A DNA stretch of 64,000 bases from Pseudolysinimonas_A sp049651805 (GTDB lineage Bacteria; Actinomycetota; Actinomycetes; Actinomycetales; Microbacteriaceae): assembly GCF_049651805.1 (NCBI RefSeq), contig NZ_JBASCU010000053.1, positions 1 to 64,000 on the forward strand. The letters are read 5' to 3'. Position numbers and translations under genes: made by a program. Under the pieces are notes generated by a model that saw only the letters and a program-made list of their open reading frames with translations, was not told the DNA's origin and did not search any database. Positions 16,540 through 25,841 of this stretch are shown here, in pieces; position 1 is the first letter of the stretch; every line of letters begins with the position of its first letter.

Positions 16540-17438
16540 ATTACCAGGAGGTCTCCGGCGAACCCGCCGACGAGGCCGAGCGGCTCGACCGCGCGCTGAC
16601 CGACCGCGACTGGACCGTGCCCGCGCCCGGTTCTGTCGCCTCCCGGTTCCGTGCCCCGAGCGGCGATTTGGCGGTCGTCTCGCTCGGCGACCCCGCGCAT
16701 CCTCGGGTGGTTCTCGTGCCCGGCGTCTCCGGGTCGAAAGAGGACTTCGTTCTCATGCTGCCGGTGCTCGCGGCCGGCGGGTACTTCGTGCAGTCGTTCG
16801 ACATGGCCGGCCAGTACCAGTCGGGTTCAGCGGGCCCGGCGAAGGGGAAGCGCTACGACTACGACCTCTTCGTGAACGACCTCATCGCCTTCCTCGACGA
16901 TGGCGCCCCGGCTCATGTGCTCGGCTACTCGTTCGCCGGCACCGTCGCGATGCTGACCCTCGTGCGGCGCCCCGATCTGGTGCGCAGCCTGACACTGTTG
17001 GCGACCCCGCCCGAGCCGGGCAATGGATTCCGCGGCGTGCGCGGCCTCGGGCCGTACACCTTCCTGACCGGCGGGCGCATCGGCGCCGCACTGATGACCT
17101 GGGGCATCCGCTCCAACCAGAACCACGTGCCGCCGCTGCGCCTCGACTTCGTCAGGATGCGATTCGACTTCACCAGCCGACGCAGCATGGAAGACATCAT
17201 CCGGCTCATGAAACGCGCCCCCGACGTGCGGGATGCCGTCGCCGCGTCGCCGGTGCCGAAGCTGGTCGCGGTCGGCTCGCACGACCTGTGGCCCACCGAG
17301 CTGCATCGGCAGTTCGCCGACCGCATCGGGGCGCGTCTCGTCGTCTACCCCACCGGTCACAGCCCGTGCGAGACGGCGCCGAACCAGCTGTCCCGCGACA
17401 TGCTCGCCCTGTTCGCGTCGGCGAATCTGGCGAACTAG
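16530..17438 (+). CDS. Alpha/beta hydrolase
   Basis: The 302-residue protein has the fold's features: VVLVPGVSGSKEDF (oxyanion region, about 58-71), the nucleophile elbow GYSFAG in which Ser is the nucleophile (about 131-136), an acid in VAVGSHDLWP and His in YPTGHSPCE. The substrate is unknown. The start is GTG 16530, leaderless from TATCCT and lying within a palindrome; GTG 16617 is the alternative. It converges with the glycosyltransferase gene, leaving only 8 nt between stops. Confidence 0.85.
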   Translation: MFDHYQEVSGEPADEAERLDRALTDRDWTVPAPGSVASRFRAPSGDLAVVSLGDPAHPRVVLVPGVSGSKEDFVLMLPVLAAGGYFVQSFDMAGQYQSGSAGPAKGKRYDYDLFVNDLIAFLDDGAPAHVLGYSFAGTVAMLTLVRRPDLVRSLTLLATPPEPGNGFRGVRGLGPYTFLTGGRIGAALMTWGIRSNQNHVPPLRLDFVRMRFDFTSRRSMEDIIRLMKRAPDVRDAVAASPVPKLVAVGSHDLWPTELHRQFADRIGARLVVYPTGHSPCETAPNQLSRDMLALFASANLAN

Positions 17439-17446
17439 GCAGGCAC

Positions 17447-18205
17447 CTAAGAGAGCTTCTCCCGCTCGATGTCGCGCTCCTCGGCGTAGCGGCGGCGTGC
17501 CGCCCGACGCGCCCACGGGGAATCGTCGGGCCAGTGGTTGCGCAGAGTCGGGATGATCCACGACAGGCGCCGCGTGAAACCCGACCAGCTCGCGAACGGG
17601 CGCGCCGAGATGCCGACGACCAGCTCGGGGTCGTAGCGCACCGTCATCCACGGTTGGATGTGCAGGCTGAGGTCGAGATCGTCGTGGATGTCGACCGCGT
17701 CGCGGTGCACGTCGGGGCCGATCGCCTCCCACACCTCCCGCCGCATCGCGAAGTTGGAGCCGAAGATCGGGGCGTGCCCGAGGTAGATCGTCATCGACCA
17801 GTACAGGCCGCCGACCCACCATGACCTGCCGAGGCGACGCTTGATCGGGCCGGCGTCGTAGAAGTCGCCCGAGCCTGAGATCACATCGAGGTCGGGATCG
17901 TCGACGAACGCGGCGACTGCGTATTCGAGCCACTCCGGTGGGCAGACCGAGTCGGCGTCGATTCGGGCGATCAGGTCTCCGCGGGCAACGTCGAGCCCGG
18001 CCGCCGACGCCCGGGGGATGCCGGGGATCGGCTCCCAGATCACCCGCGCACCGGCGGCCTCGGCGACGATGCGGGTGTCGTCGGTCGAGCCGTTGTCGAC
18101 GACAACGACCTCGTCGGGCAGCCGGCGCTGGCGCGCGAGCGACGCGAGGCAACGCGCCAGCATTTCGGCGTCGTTGCGGGCGGGGATCACGACCGAGACG
18201 AACAT
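17447..18205 (-). CDS. Glycosyltransferase family 2
   Basis: A 252-residue GT-A enzyme. The N-terminus FVSVVIPARNDAEML and DEVVVVDNGSTDDT bind the nucleotide sugar, and RIDADSVCPPEW contains the metal-binding DxD. A second acidic patch, HDDLDLSLHI, is consistent with the catalytic base region. There is no clear membrane anchor. Acceptor and sugar are unknown; transfer in envelope or glycolipid synthesis would be usual. ATG 18205 follows TAACCT by 7 nt. Confidence 0.87.
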   Translation of the reverse strand: MFVSVVIPARNDAEMLARCLASLARQRRLPDEVVVVDNGSTDDTRIVAEAAGARVIWEPIPGIPRASAAGLDVARGDLIARIDADSVCPPEWLEYAVAAFVDDPDLDVISGSGDFYDAGPIKRRLGRSWWVGGLYWSMTIYLGHAPIFGSNFAMRREVWEAIGPDVHRDAVDIHDDLDLSLHIQPWMTVRYDPELVVGISARPFASWSGFTRRLSWIIPTLRNHWPDDSPWARRAARRRYAEERDIEREKLS

Positions 18206-18212
18206 CGTCGCC

Positions 18213-18218
18213 AGGTTA
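18213..18218 (-). promoter_or_regulatory. -10 box of a leaderless promoter (glycosyltransferase)
   Basis: TAACCT on the minus strand ends 7 nt before ATG 18205. It coincides with the stop region of the upstream alkA/ada gene (TAA 18218-18216). Confidence 0.5.
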
Positions 18219-19661
18219 CAACGCGGATTGAGCCGCGGGGATCGGGTTTCTCAGCGGTCGATTGCGCCAGAGGTGGAGGGCGGCGTAGGAACGCCACGGC
18301 GCCCACGACGGGCGGGGAGAGGGGTCGATTGCGAGGGCGGCGGCGGATTGGGCGAGCACGAGATCGGTCGCGGGAAAGGCATCCGGATGCCCGAGGGCGC
18401 GCATCGCCAGGTACTCGGCCGTCCACGGGCCCACCCCGGGGAGCGCAAGCAGCCGAGCTCGCAGTTCGACGACCGGCGTCGCGGGGTCCAGCGGAAGGTC
18501 ACCGGCCGCGATCACCTCGGCGATCCCGATGATGGCGTCCACCCGGGTGCGTGGCCCGCGCAGCACCTCCCCGCCGTGCTCCGCGAGTTGCGCGGCCGTC
18601 GGGAAGTCGCCGAAGTGGTCGACGAGGCGGCCGAGCACGGTGCGTGCCGCGGCGACCGAGATCTGCTGCCCGACGAGGGTGCGGAACAGCGCCTCCTCGC
18701 CGCTCGCGCTGCCGGGAATGCGGATGCCGGGCACCGCCGCGACGAGCGGGGCCAGGTCGGGGTCGCGGGCGAGGTGCGCGTCGATCGCGACCGAGTCGGC
18801 GTCGAGGTCGAACATCCGGCGTACCCGCGCCGTCAGCGCGGGAAGGTCGGCGAGCGCGGCGAGCCGGGCTTGCAGCACCACTCCGGTCGGGTCCGGCGTC
18901 ACGTCGATCTGTGCCCGACCACCGGGCAACCGCAGCGGCCGGGCGTAGCGGGTGTCATCGCCCTCCTCGAAGCCGCGGATGCCGTGGTCGGCGAAGAAGC
19001 GGAACAGGCCGGGCCCGTCGAACGGCGCTCGGGCAGGCAGGCGCAGCGTGATCGTGCCCGCGTCCCGCGGCTGGGGCGCTCCGCGGCGCGCGAGCGCCCG
19101 CAGCTCGCTCGGGGTCGCGCGGTAGACCTCGGCGATCGTGTCGTTGAACTGCCGCAACGACCCGAACCCGGCCGCATAGGCGATGTCGGTGACCGGCAGG
19201 TCGGTCGCGGCGAGCAGCGACCGCGCGGTCTGCGCCCGATGCGCGCGGGCGAGCGCCAGCGGGCCGGCGCCGAGTTCGGCGGTGAGCACCCGGGTGACAT
19301 GCCGGGGCGTGTACCCGAGCCGGGAGGCGAGACCGCTCACGCCTTCGCGTTCGACGACACCGTCGTGCACCAGGCGCATCGCCCGCGAGGCGAGGTCGTC
19401 GCGCAGGTTCCATTCCGGCGAACCGGGCACGGCATCCGGCTGGCATCGCTTGCAGGCGCGCAATCCCGCTTCGTGGGCAGCCGCAGCGGTGCGGTAGAAC
19501 GAGACGTTGCCCGGCTTCGGCGTCATGGCGGGGCAACTGGGCCGGCAGTAGATGCCGGTGGAGTGCACGCCGGCGATGAACTGCCCATCGAACCGGGAAT
19601 CTTTCGAAGCCAGTGCGCCGTACTTCTCGGCGAACTCGGCCTTCTCGGCACACCCGTCCAT
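18216..19661 (-). CDS. Ada-type regulator fused to AlkA DNA glycosylase
   Basis: A 481-residue DNA repair protein. The N-terminal Ada domain has four zinc-binding cysteines (C39, C43, C70, C73), one of which accepts methyl groups from phosphotriesters. An AraC-type helix-turn-helix follows (GVSGLASRLGYTPRHVTRVL, DIAYAAGFGSLRQFNDTI; about 95-185). An AlkA N-terminal domain and an HhH-GPD glycosylase come last (TLVGQQISVAAA, LPGVGPWTAEYLAMRALG, catalytic Asp in FPATD). It senses and repairs alkylation damage. No methyltransferase domain for O6-methylguanine follows, as expected for this fusion. The start is ATG 19661 with GGGGG upstream. Confidence 0.92.
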   Translation of the reverse strand: MDGCAEKAEFAEKYGALASKDSRFDGQFIAGVHSTGIYCRPSCPAMTPKPGNVSFYRTAAAAHEAGLRACKRCQPDAVPGSPEWNLRDDLASRAMRLVHDGVVEREGVSGLASRLGYTPRHVTRVLTAELGAGPLALARAHRAQTARSLLAATDLPVTDIAYAAGFGSLRQFNDTIAEVYRATPSELRALARRGAPQPRDAGTITLRLPARAPFDGPGLFRFFADHGIRGFEEGDDTRYARPLRLPGGRAQIDVTPDPTGVVLQARLAALADLPALTARVRRMFDLDADSVAIDAHLARDPDLAPLVAAVPGIRIPGSASGEEALFRTLVGQQISVAAARTVLGRLVDHFGDFPTAAQLAEHGGEVLRGPRTRVDAIIGIAEVIAAGDLPLDPATPVVELRARLLALPGVGPWTAEYLAMRALGHPDAFPATDLVLAQSAAALAIDPSPRPSWAPWRSYAALHLWRNRPLRNPIPAAQSAL

Positions 19662-19725
19662 GCCCCCAGGGTCGCACGAGCGACCGACCCCGAGTCGCGG
19701 AAATCAGACATCGCCTCCGCCCGAT

Positions 19726-19731
19726 TACGCT
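19726..19731 (+). promoter_or_regulatory. -10 box of a leaderless promoter (FAD-linked oxidase)
   Basis: TACGCT ends 7 nt before ATG 19739. The divergent Ada/AlkA gene starts 78 bp away. Confidence 0.5.
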
Positions 19732-19738
19732 TGCGACC

Positions 19739-21127
<1,389 letters not shown>

Positions 21128-21186
21128 TCCGGAATGCCCCCGCCGGCCGGGAATAGCGGGTGAATCGCTCGCGTTATTGAGGTTGT

Positions 21187-21780
21187 ATGCCTACGAACCT
21201 CACTGATACGCGACAGCGCATGAGCGCTCCGAGCCCGACCCTCGTTCCGCGTCCGACGATCGGGCGTCTTCGGCTGCGTCCGACGCGGCGCGGGCGCGGC
21301 TTCATCGTCGGTGTCGTCGACGCCGTCGGTCCCGACACGAACGGCTTTGCGCCGCGCGACCGGGTCGCCTGGCGCGACGCGGGGCAGCAGCTCGACAGGC
21401 TCATCCTCATCGACCAGGATGACGTGCTCGGCGTGCCCTCCTGGGTGAGCGACGACAAGGTGGTGTCGTATCTCGGCGCCGGTCTCATCGCGCGGGCCTT
21501 GGTGCGCACCCGGCCGTTCCACCGCGGCGAGCAGGTGCGCATCGAGTCCAACGACCCGCTGGTCGCCGAGATGACGGCTGCCTGGGCGCGCTCGCTCGGC
21601 GCCCGCATCGCCGACACCGCCGAGGTTGCCATCCACGACGACCGGATGGCGCGCCGCCGGGGCCTGGGAAGTCACGGCCGCCTCGCCCAGGCTGCCGTCG
21701 AGGTGTTCCAGGCGATTCGTGCGGGCGTCTTCGACGAGGTGCCGCTGCTGCCGGCCGCGGAAGGCCGACTGGCGGCGTAA
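21187..21780 (+). CDS. Hypothetical protein, possibly a reduced medium-chain dehydrogenase
   Basis: A 197-residue protein I cannot assign firmly. GVVDAVGPDTNGFAPRDRVAW resembles the GroES-like part of quinone oxidoreductases (VVxxVGxxVxxFxxGDRV). FHRGEQVRIESNDPLVAEMTAAW with SLGARI resembles the start of their Rossmann half, but the glycine-rich NADP loop is absent. It may be a shortened, non-catalytic relative. A -10-like TATTGA lies 6 nt before ATG 21187. Confidence 0.6.
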   Translation: MPTNLTDTRQRMSAPSPTLVPRPTIGRLRLRPTRRGRGFIVGVVDAVGPDTNGFAPRDRVAWRDAGQQLDRLILIDQDDVLGVPSWVSDDKVVSYLGAGLIARALVRTRPFHRGEQVRIESNDPLVAEMTAAWARSLGARIADTAEVAIHDDRMARRRGLGSHGRLAQAAVEVFQAIRAGVFDEVPLLPAAEGRLAA

Positions 21781-21808
21781 CTCCTGCCGTCGGGCCGGAT
21801 GTGCGCCC

Positions 21809-21814
21809 TAGGCT
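21809..21814 (+). promoter_or_regulatory. -10 box of a leaderless promoter (AhpD-like gene)
   Basis: TAGGCT ends 6 nt before ATG 21821. Confidence 0.55.
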
Positions 21815-21820
21815 GGCGGC

Positions 21821-22336
21821 ATGGGATTTCTGCCCGTGCCATCCGACGCTGAACTGTCGCACGACGCCGTCGCCGCACGAAACCGGTTCGCCGACGAGCA
21901 TCCCGGCCCGCTGTCGCCCCTCGACCGCGCGCTGCTGAACAACGTCACCGTCTTCGAGGCGTACACGCGATGGTTCGACGTGAAAGACGAACTCGAGGCG
22001 CTCGTCGGTGAACGCGCCGTCACCCTGTTCTCGCTCGCCCTCTCGCGAGCCGTGCCGGCGCCGTATCCGACCGCGTTCTTCGAAGGCGAACTGCGCAACG
22101 GTGGCGACGACCCCGACAACCCGCAGGTCACCGAGGCCGAAACGCTGCTTTTGGAGTGGGGTCGCGCCGTCGGTGCCGACCCCAGCCGAGTGCCCGCCGA
22201 TCTGGTGGCCAGGGTCGAGCAGACGTTCAAGCCCGCCAGCCGGGCGGTGCTCGCCGGCTACGCCGGGCTGATGTTCGCGGTCTGCATCTTCTCGCTCGTC
22301 GCCGGGCTCGAACCCGAGGCCACGACTCAGCTGTGA
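21821..22336 (+). CDS. AhpD-like/carboxymuconolactone-decarboxylase-fold protein
   Basis: A 171-residue, mostly helical protein. LLNNVTVFEAYTRWFDVKDEL and GERAVTLFSLALSRAVP fit the AhpD-like helical fold, but the CxxC redox pair of AhpD is missing; the only cysteine is in the C-terminal segment FAVCIFSLVAG. It is probably not a peroxidase partner. The stop overlaps the GTG of the next gene (GTGA), so the two form an operon. The family call is moderate. Confidence 0.6.
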   Translation: MGFLPVPSDAELSHDAVAARNRFADEHPGPLSPLDRALLNNVTVFEAYTRWFDVKDELEALVGERAVTLFSLALSRAVPAPYPTAFFEGELRNGGDDPDNPQVTEAETLLLEWGRAVGADPSRVPADLVARVEQTFKPASRAVLAGYAGLMFAVCIFSLVAGLEPEATTQL

Positions 22337-23112
22337 TCGATGGTGTGTTAGTCGGCCCGCTGTTCGCAGCGTCGGCCGCCCTCGCGCTGCAAGTCGCGAG
22401 TGCAGTCACGTCGCTCGTCGACGCCGCGGGGGTGCGCGACTCCGATGAACCTGACGCAGTAACCAGGAACAGACTCCGCGAACTCATCTGGACGCTTGCT
22501 GTTCTCGCTGCAGTTGCGGTGTTCATCGCCTTCGGGGTGGACTGGGCGGCTCGCCTGGTTTGGGAGGACGATCAGCCTGTCTCCGGGCTGGGTGTCCTTG
22601 TTGCCACGGCTACCGCGGCGTTCTTGGTCGGCAGTGCTGGAGTTGTGGCCATCCTCCGGCGAGAACGCCCCACGTACGCGCGGCTGCGACGGGATCTTCG
22701 CGACCGCTCGACCTTCTCGGTGAGCGACGAGGAGCTCGCCGAGTTCGAGTCTCGACTCGATCGGGCCGACGTGCTTCGCGCACGCCGTCCCTTCGCGAGC
22801 CTGGCACTGAAGGTCCTCGGACTGGTGCTCGTCGGGGGTGTCGCGGGGTCGATGGTGATCGGGCTCGGGGTTGTCGGATCCGCCCTGGCCTGGGCGTTTG
22901 TCGCCGCGATCGCTCTCGAGGTGGTCGCGTTCGTCGTCTCGCTGCGGGCATCGGCGGTCCATCGTCGCCGCCTCGAAGCCGTGCTCGAGGCGCAGCGCGA
23001 CGAGGTCGTGGCGATGCTGGAGCGCGCCCGCATCCCGCAGCGCGGCAACGTGCCGGGCCTTCGAGACCGGGTGACGCGCGCGCTCACCATCCTGCGCGAG
23101 AAGCAACGCTAA
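22333..23112 (+). CDS. Four-TM membrane protein with a charged C-terminal coil
   Basis: A 259-residue protein starting at GTG 22333, which overlaps the previous stop. It has two hydrophobic segments near 5-20 and 50-68, two more near 80-105 and a further pair near 160-205. A helical, charged tail follows (RRLEAVLEAQRDEVVAML) that may form a coiled coil. I do not recognise the family. Codon choice is somewhat less GC-extreme than in the neighbours. Confidence 0.7.
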   Translation: MIDGVLVGPLFAASAALALQVASAVTSLVDAAGVRDSDEPDAVTRNRLRELIWTLAVLAAVAVFIAFGVDWAARLVWEDDQPVSGLGVLVATATAAFLVGSAGVVAILRRERPTYARLRRDLRDRSTFSVSDEELAEFESRLDRADVLRARRPFASLALKVLGLVLVGGVAGSMVIGLGVVGSALAWAFVAAIALEVVAFVVSLRASAVHRRRLEAVLEAQRDEVVAMLERARIPQRGNVPGLRDRVTRALTILREKQR

Positions 23113-23130
23113 GCACCGCTCAAGTGCCGA

Positions 23131-23136
23131 TAGATT
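23131..23136 (+). promoter_or_regulatory. -10 box of a leaderless promoter (PrsW gene)
   Basis: TAGATT ends 7 nt before ATG 23144, and no ribosome binding site is seen. Confidence 0.55.
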
Positions 23137-23143
23137 GTGACCC

Positions 23144-24427
23144 ATGTCCCAGGCGACTCCCGATGGCACCCCCACGACGGTGACGGCTCACGCGGCCCAG
23201 AAGACCACGACGCAGCTGCCCCAGCAGGCGCCCGCCGAGGTGCAGGCTGCTACCGCCGCGACCCCTCAGGCGATCTTCGACGTCGACCCGCGGTGGCGGC
23301 CCGGGCTGCTCGCGGGCATCATCATCGGCGGCATCGTGCTGCTCATCGCGCTGATCCTGATCCTCGCGTACTTCCTGCTGTTCATCGGCCCGGGGCTCAC
23401 CTTCATCGGCGGTGTGCTCGCCCTCATCCCGCTCGCGATCGTGCTGCTCGGGGTGCGCTGGATCGACCGGTGGGAGCCTGAGCCGCGCCTGCTGCTGCTC
23501 ATCGCCTTCCTCTGGGGCGCGACGGTGTCGATCGTCCTCGCCCTGGTCGTCGATGTCGGCACCTCGTACTTCTATGCCGCCGGCGGTGCCGACGTCAACA
23601 TGACGGTGTTCCTGCAGAGCACGGTGCAGGCCCCGATCGTCGAAGAGTTCGGCAAGGGCCTCGGCATCCTGCTCATCTACCTCGTCGCGCGCCGCTACTT
23701 CGACGGGCCCGTCGACGGCATCGTGTTCGCGGCGCTCGTCGGCGGCGGGTTCGCCTTCACCGAGAACATCCAGTACTTCGCGATCCAGATCGCCGAGTCC
23801 GGCACCCTCGACATCGCCGTCGGCGAGATCTTCTTCATCCGCGGCATCCTGTCGCCCTTCGCGCACGTGATGTTCTCGGCGTTCACCGGGTTCTTCATCG
23901 GGCTCGCCGCACGTAAGGGCACGGCGCTCGGCGGCATCCTGATGTTCTTCGTCGGCCTGATCCCGGCGATCCTGCTGCACGCCTTCTGGAACGGCGTGCT
24001 GTTCTTCATCTACGACTTCTACGGCTACTACCTCGTCGTGCAGGTGCCGCTGTTCGTGATCGCGGTCGTCACGGTCATCTTGCTGCGGCGGCGCGAGGCG
24101 CAGATGACCCAGTTGCGGCTCGGTGAATACGCGGCCGCCGGGTGGTTCAATCCCACCGAGGTGAATACGCTCGGCACCGCCGCCGGTCGCCGCCAGGCCC
24201 GGGCCTGGGCTCGTCAGCGGGGCCTCGGCAAGGTGATGAAGGAGTACATCAAGGACGCGACGCACCTGGCGTTCACCCGCAACCGCATCGTCTCGGGCCG
24301 TGACCGCATCGGGTCGCAGCAGGATGAGGCGGTGCTGCTGGCTCAGGTGTCGGAGTCGCGGGCGCGGCTCGCGGCGGCGACCCCCACGACGACGGCAGCG
24401 GCAGCGCCCACCCCTCCCGCAGGGTAG
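23144..24427 (+). CDS. prsW: PrsW family intramembrane metalloprotease
   Basis: A 427-residue membrane protease of the type that cleaves anti-sigma factors in Bacillus. The hydrophobic core runs from about 52 to 320. Motifs are APIVEEFGKG (the Glu pair), GGGFAFTENIQYF, FAHVMFSAFTG and LLHAFWNG (His ligands), which together match the four conserved PrsW motifs. The N-terminal 45 residues are polar and Ala/Thr/Gln-rich, and the C-terminal 90 are cytoplasmic. No anti-sigma gene is adjacent, so the substrate is unknown. It converges with the next gene with a 3-nt gap. Confidence 0.88.
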   Translation: MSQATPDGTPTTVTAHAAQKTTTQLPQQAPAEVQAATAATPQAIFDVDPRWRPGLLAGIIIGGIVLLIALILILAYFLLFIGPGLTFIGGVLALIPLAIVLLGVRWIDRWEPEPRLLLLIAFLWGATVSIVLALVVDVGTSYFYAAGGADVNMTVFLQSTVQAPIVEEFGKGLGILLIYLVARRYFDGPVDGIVFAALVGGGFAFTENIQYFAIQIAESGTLDIAVGEIFFIRGILSPFAHVMFSAFTGFFIGLAARKGTALGGILMFFVGLIPAILLHAFWNGVLFFIYDFYGYYLVVQVPLFVIAVVTVILLRRREAQMTQLRLGEYAAAGWFNPTEVNTLGTAAGRRQARAWARQRGLGKVMKEYIKDATHLAFTRNRIVSGRDRIGSQQDEAVLLAQVSESRARLAAATPTTTAAAAPTPPAG

Positions 24428-24430
24428 CCC

Positions 24431-25510
24431 TCAGCCGCCGAACGACGACAGCACGTCGGCGAAGAAGCTCCAGCCCCAGATCAGCGCGGCGACGACGATC
24501 AGGATGATCGCACCGACGCTGACGCGGCGCTTCAGCCGGGTGCCCTGCGGGGCGACGATGTTGGCGGCGAACGGTGCGGCCGCGCGGTCGTCCTGGTAGC
24601 GGTCGGTCTGGGTGAGCGTCTTCGCTCCCACGGTCTCGACGATGCGCAACAGCCGCTGGTAGACGGCGGGCTGCGCGGCGGGGAACGGGGTCGCCGAGTA
24701 CACGAACATCCAGGCGTCGACGATCTCGACGTCGAACGGTGACGCGTTGTCGATCAGCAGTGCCATCAGGTCAGGGGTGAACACGTAGAGCGCGTCGCGT
24801 TCGTATTCCTTCGGGCAGTAGAGCGTGAAGTACTGGTCGAAGTCGCCTTCGAGCGAGAGGATCTGGTCTTTGTGAAAGGTCGCCGGAAGGTTCGTGCCGC
24901 CGAAGAGCCCGTTGTTCGCTTTCGAGTCGAGCACCATGTGCGGCAGCTTTCGATCCAGCTCGATCGCCATGAAGCCCCACAGCCGCGTCGAGCGGTTCTT
25001 ACCGGAACCGGTCGAGTACTGGTAGTTGCCGAAGTCGAGAAATCGCCCCTCGCTGGTGCGGAAGTGCTCGGTCGCCTTGCGCGTGTCGCCGACATGGAAG
25101 ATCGCGCCCGGATAGCCGGGGTTGGGGCTCTCGGGCGAGAAGGTGAAGCCATTGGCGCGGGCGAAGCGGTCCATCCGTAACCAGCGCCCCCACTTGCCGC
25201 TGCCCGCGATGGCGACCCGGGCGATCACGAAACCGAACAGGACGATGAGGAACACGAAGAACAGGAGGGCGACGATCGAGACGGGACTTCCGCTGCCGAT
25301 CCCGTCGACCACGAACAACAGGATGCCGCCCACCATCGGAACGAGCACCGCGATTCCGACGACGAAGCCGATGACGATCACGATGATCGTCTGCGGTGTG
25401 GTGTTCGCAAAAGTAGCGCCTGACGCACGGGCCTGGTCGCGGTACGCGCTGATCTCGTCCGGCGTCGGTGTGGTCAGCAGGGGGGAGTAGTCGACGACGC
25501 GGGCGGCCAT
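24431..25510 (-). CDS. Membrane protein of unknown function with C-terminal anchor
   Basis: A 359-residue protein. Two N-terminal hydrophobic segments (about 42-68 and 78-100) precede a soluble domain of about 210 residues (WLRMDRFARANGFTF, FGNYQYSTGSG, FTLYCPKEYERDALY), and a single C-terminal segment follows (VGAIILIVVAALIWGW). Similar proteins occur in Microbacteriaceae, but I cannot name a function. The start is ATG 25510; there is no strong ribosome binding site. Confidence 0.75.
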   Translation of the reverse strand: MAARVVDYSPLLTTPTPDEISAYRDQARASGATFANTTPQTIIVIVIGFVVGIAVLVPMVGGILLFVVDGIGSGSPVSIVALLFFVFLIVLFGFVIARVAIAGSGKWGRWLRMDRFARANGFTFSPESPNPGYPGAIFHVGDTRKATEHFRTSEGRFLDFGNYQYSTGSGKNRSTRLWGFMAIELDRKLPHMVLDSKANNGLFGGTNLPATFHKDQILSLEGDFDQYFTLYCPKEYERDALYVFTPDLMALLIDNASPFDVEIVDAWMFVYSATPFPAAQPAVYQRLLRIVETVGAKTLTQTDRYQDDRAAAPFAANIVAPQGTRLKRRVSVGAIILIVVAALIWGWSFFADVLSSFGG

Positions 25511-25542
25511 GCACCCATTCTGTCGGGAGCCGCCGCAAACAG

Positions 25543-25593
25543 ACTCATCGCCCAGTGGCGGGTCAGTGACTCCGACGCTTCTGGGCGATGAGT
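25543..25593. repeat. Inverted repeat with 13-bp perfect arms
   Basis: ACTCATCGCCCAG at 25543-25555 and CTGGGCGATGAGT at 25581-25593 with a 25-nt centre. It lies between the small membrane gene (ends 25642) and the start of the 25510 gene, both on the minus strand. It may terminate the first or lie in the promoter of the second. Confidence 0.6.
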
Positions 25594-25641
25594 TGTCCTG
25601 ACTCCAGGGTGCACCTGTCGGCGCCCGGCGTCAAGAGTCGA

Positions 25642-25761
25642 TCAGGCGAAGAACACGTCGACGGCGACGATGACGGCGAACGCGGTGACCGCGATCGCGA
25701 GCACGCCGGTGATGATGGTCAGGGCCAGATCTCGGCGCCCGCCGTTTTCGGTGGTGGTCAT
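25642..25761 (-). CDS. 39-residue single-span membrane peptide
   Basis: ATG 25761 with AGAGGGG 7 nt upstream opens a 39-codon frame. MTTTENGGRRDLA is followed by a hydrophobic span of about 22 residues (LTIITGVLAIAVTAFAVIVA) and VDVFFA. The positive residues before the span predict a cytoplasmic N-terminus. The family is not recognised. The clear ribosome binding site and clean membrane span support a real gene. Confidence 0.6.
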   Translation of the reverse strand: MTTTENGGRRDLALTIITGVLAIAVTAFAVIVAVDVFFA

Positions 25762-25841
25762 CGTGGAACCCCTCTGTTTGCCCTGACCATAAGGGGGATG
25801 ACCGAACACGGGGTGGGCCTTGACAGCGGCGGCGAAATGAG

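Noticed and set aside
15471..16700. 409-codon minus-strand frame including DUF6328
   Set aside because: Only the part from 15932 down has the DUF6328 signature; the rest is antisense to the SRPBCC and hydrolase genes.
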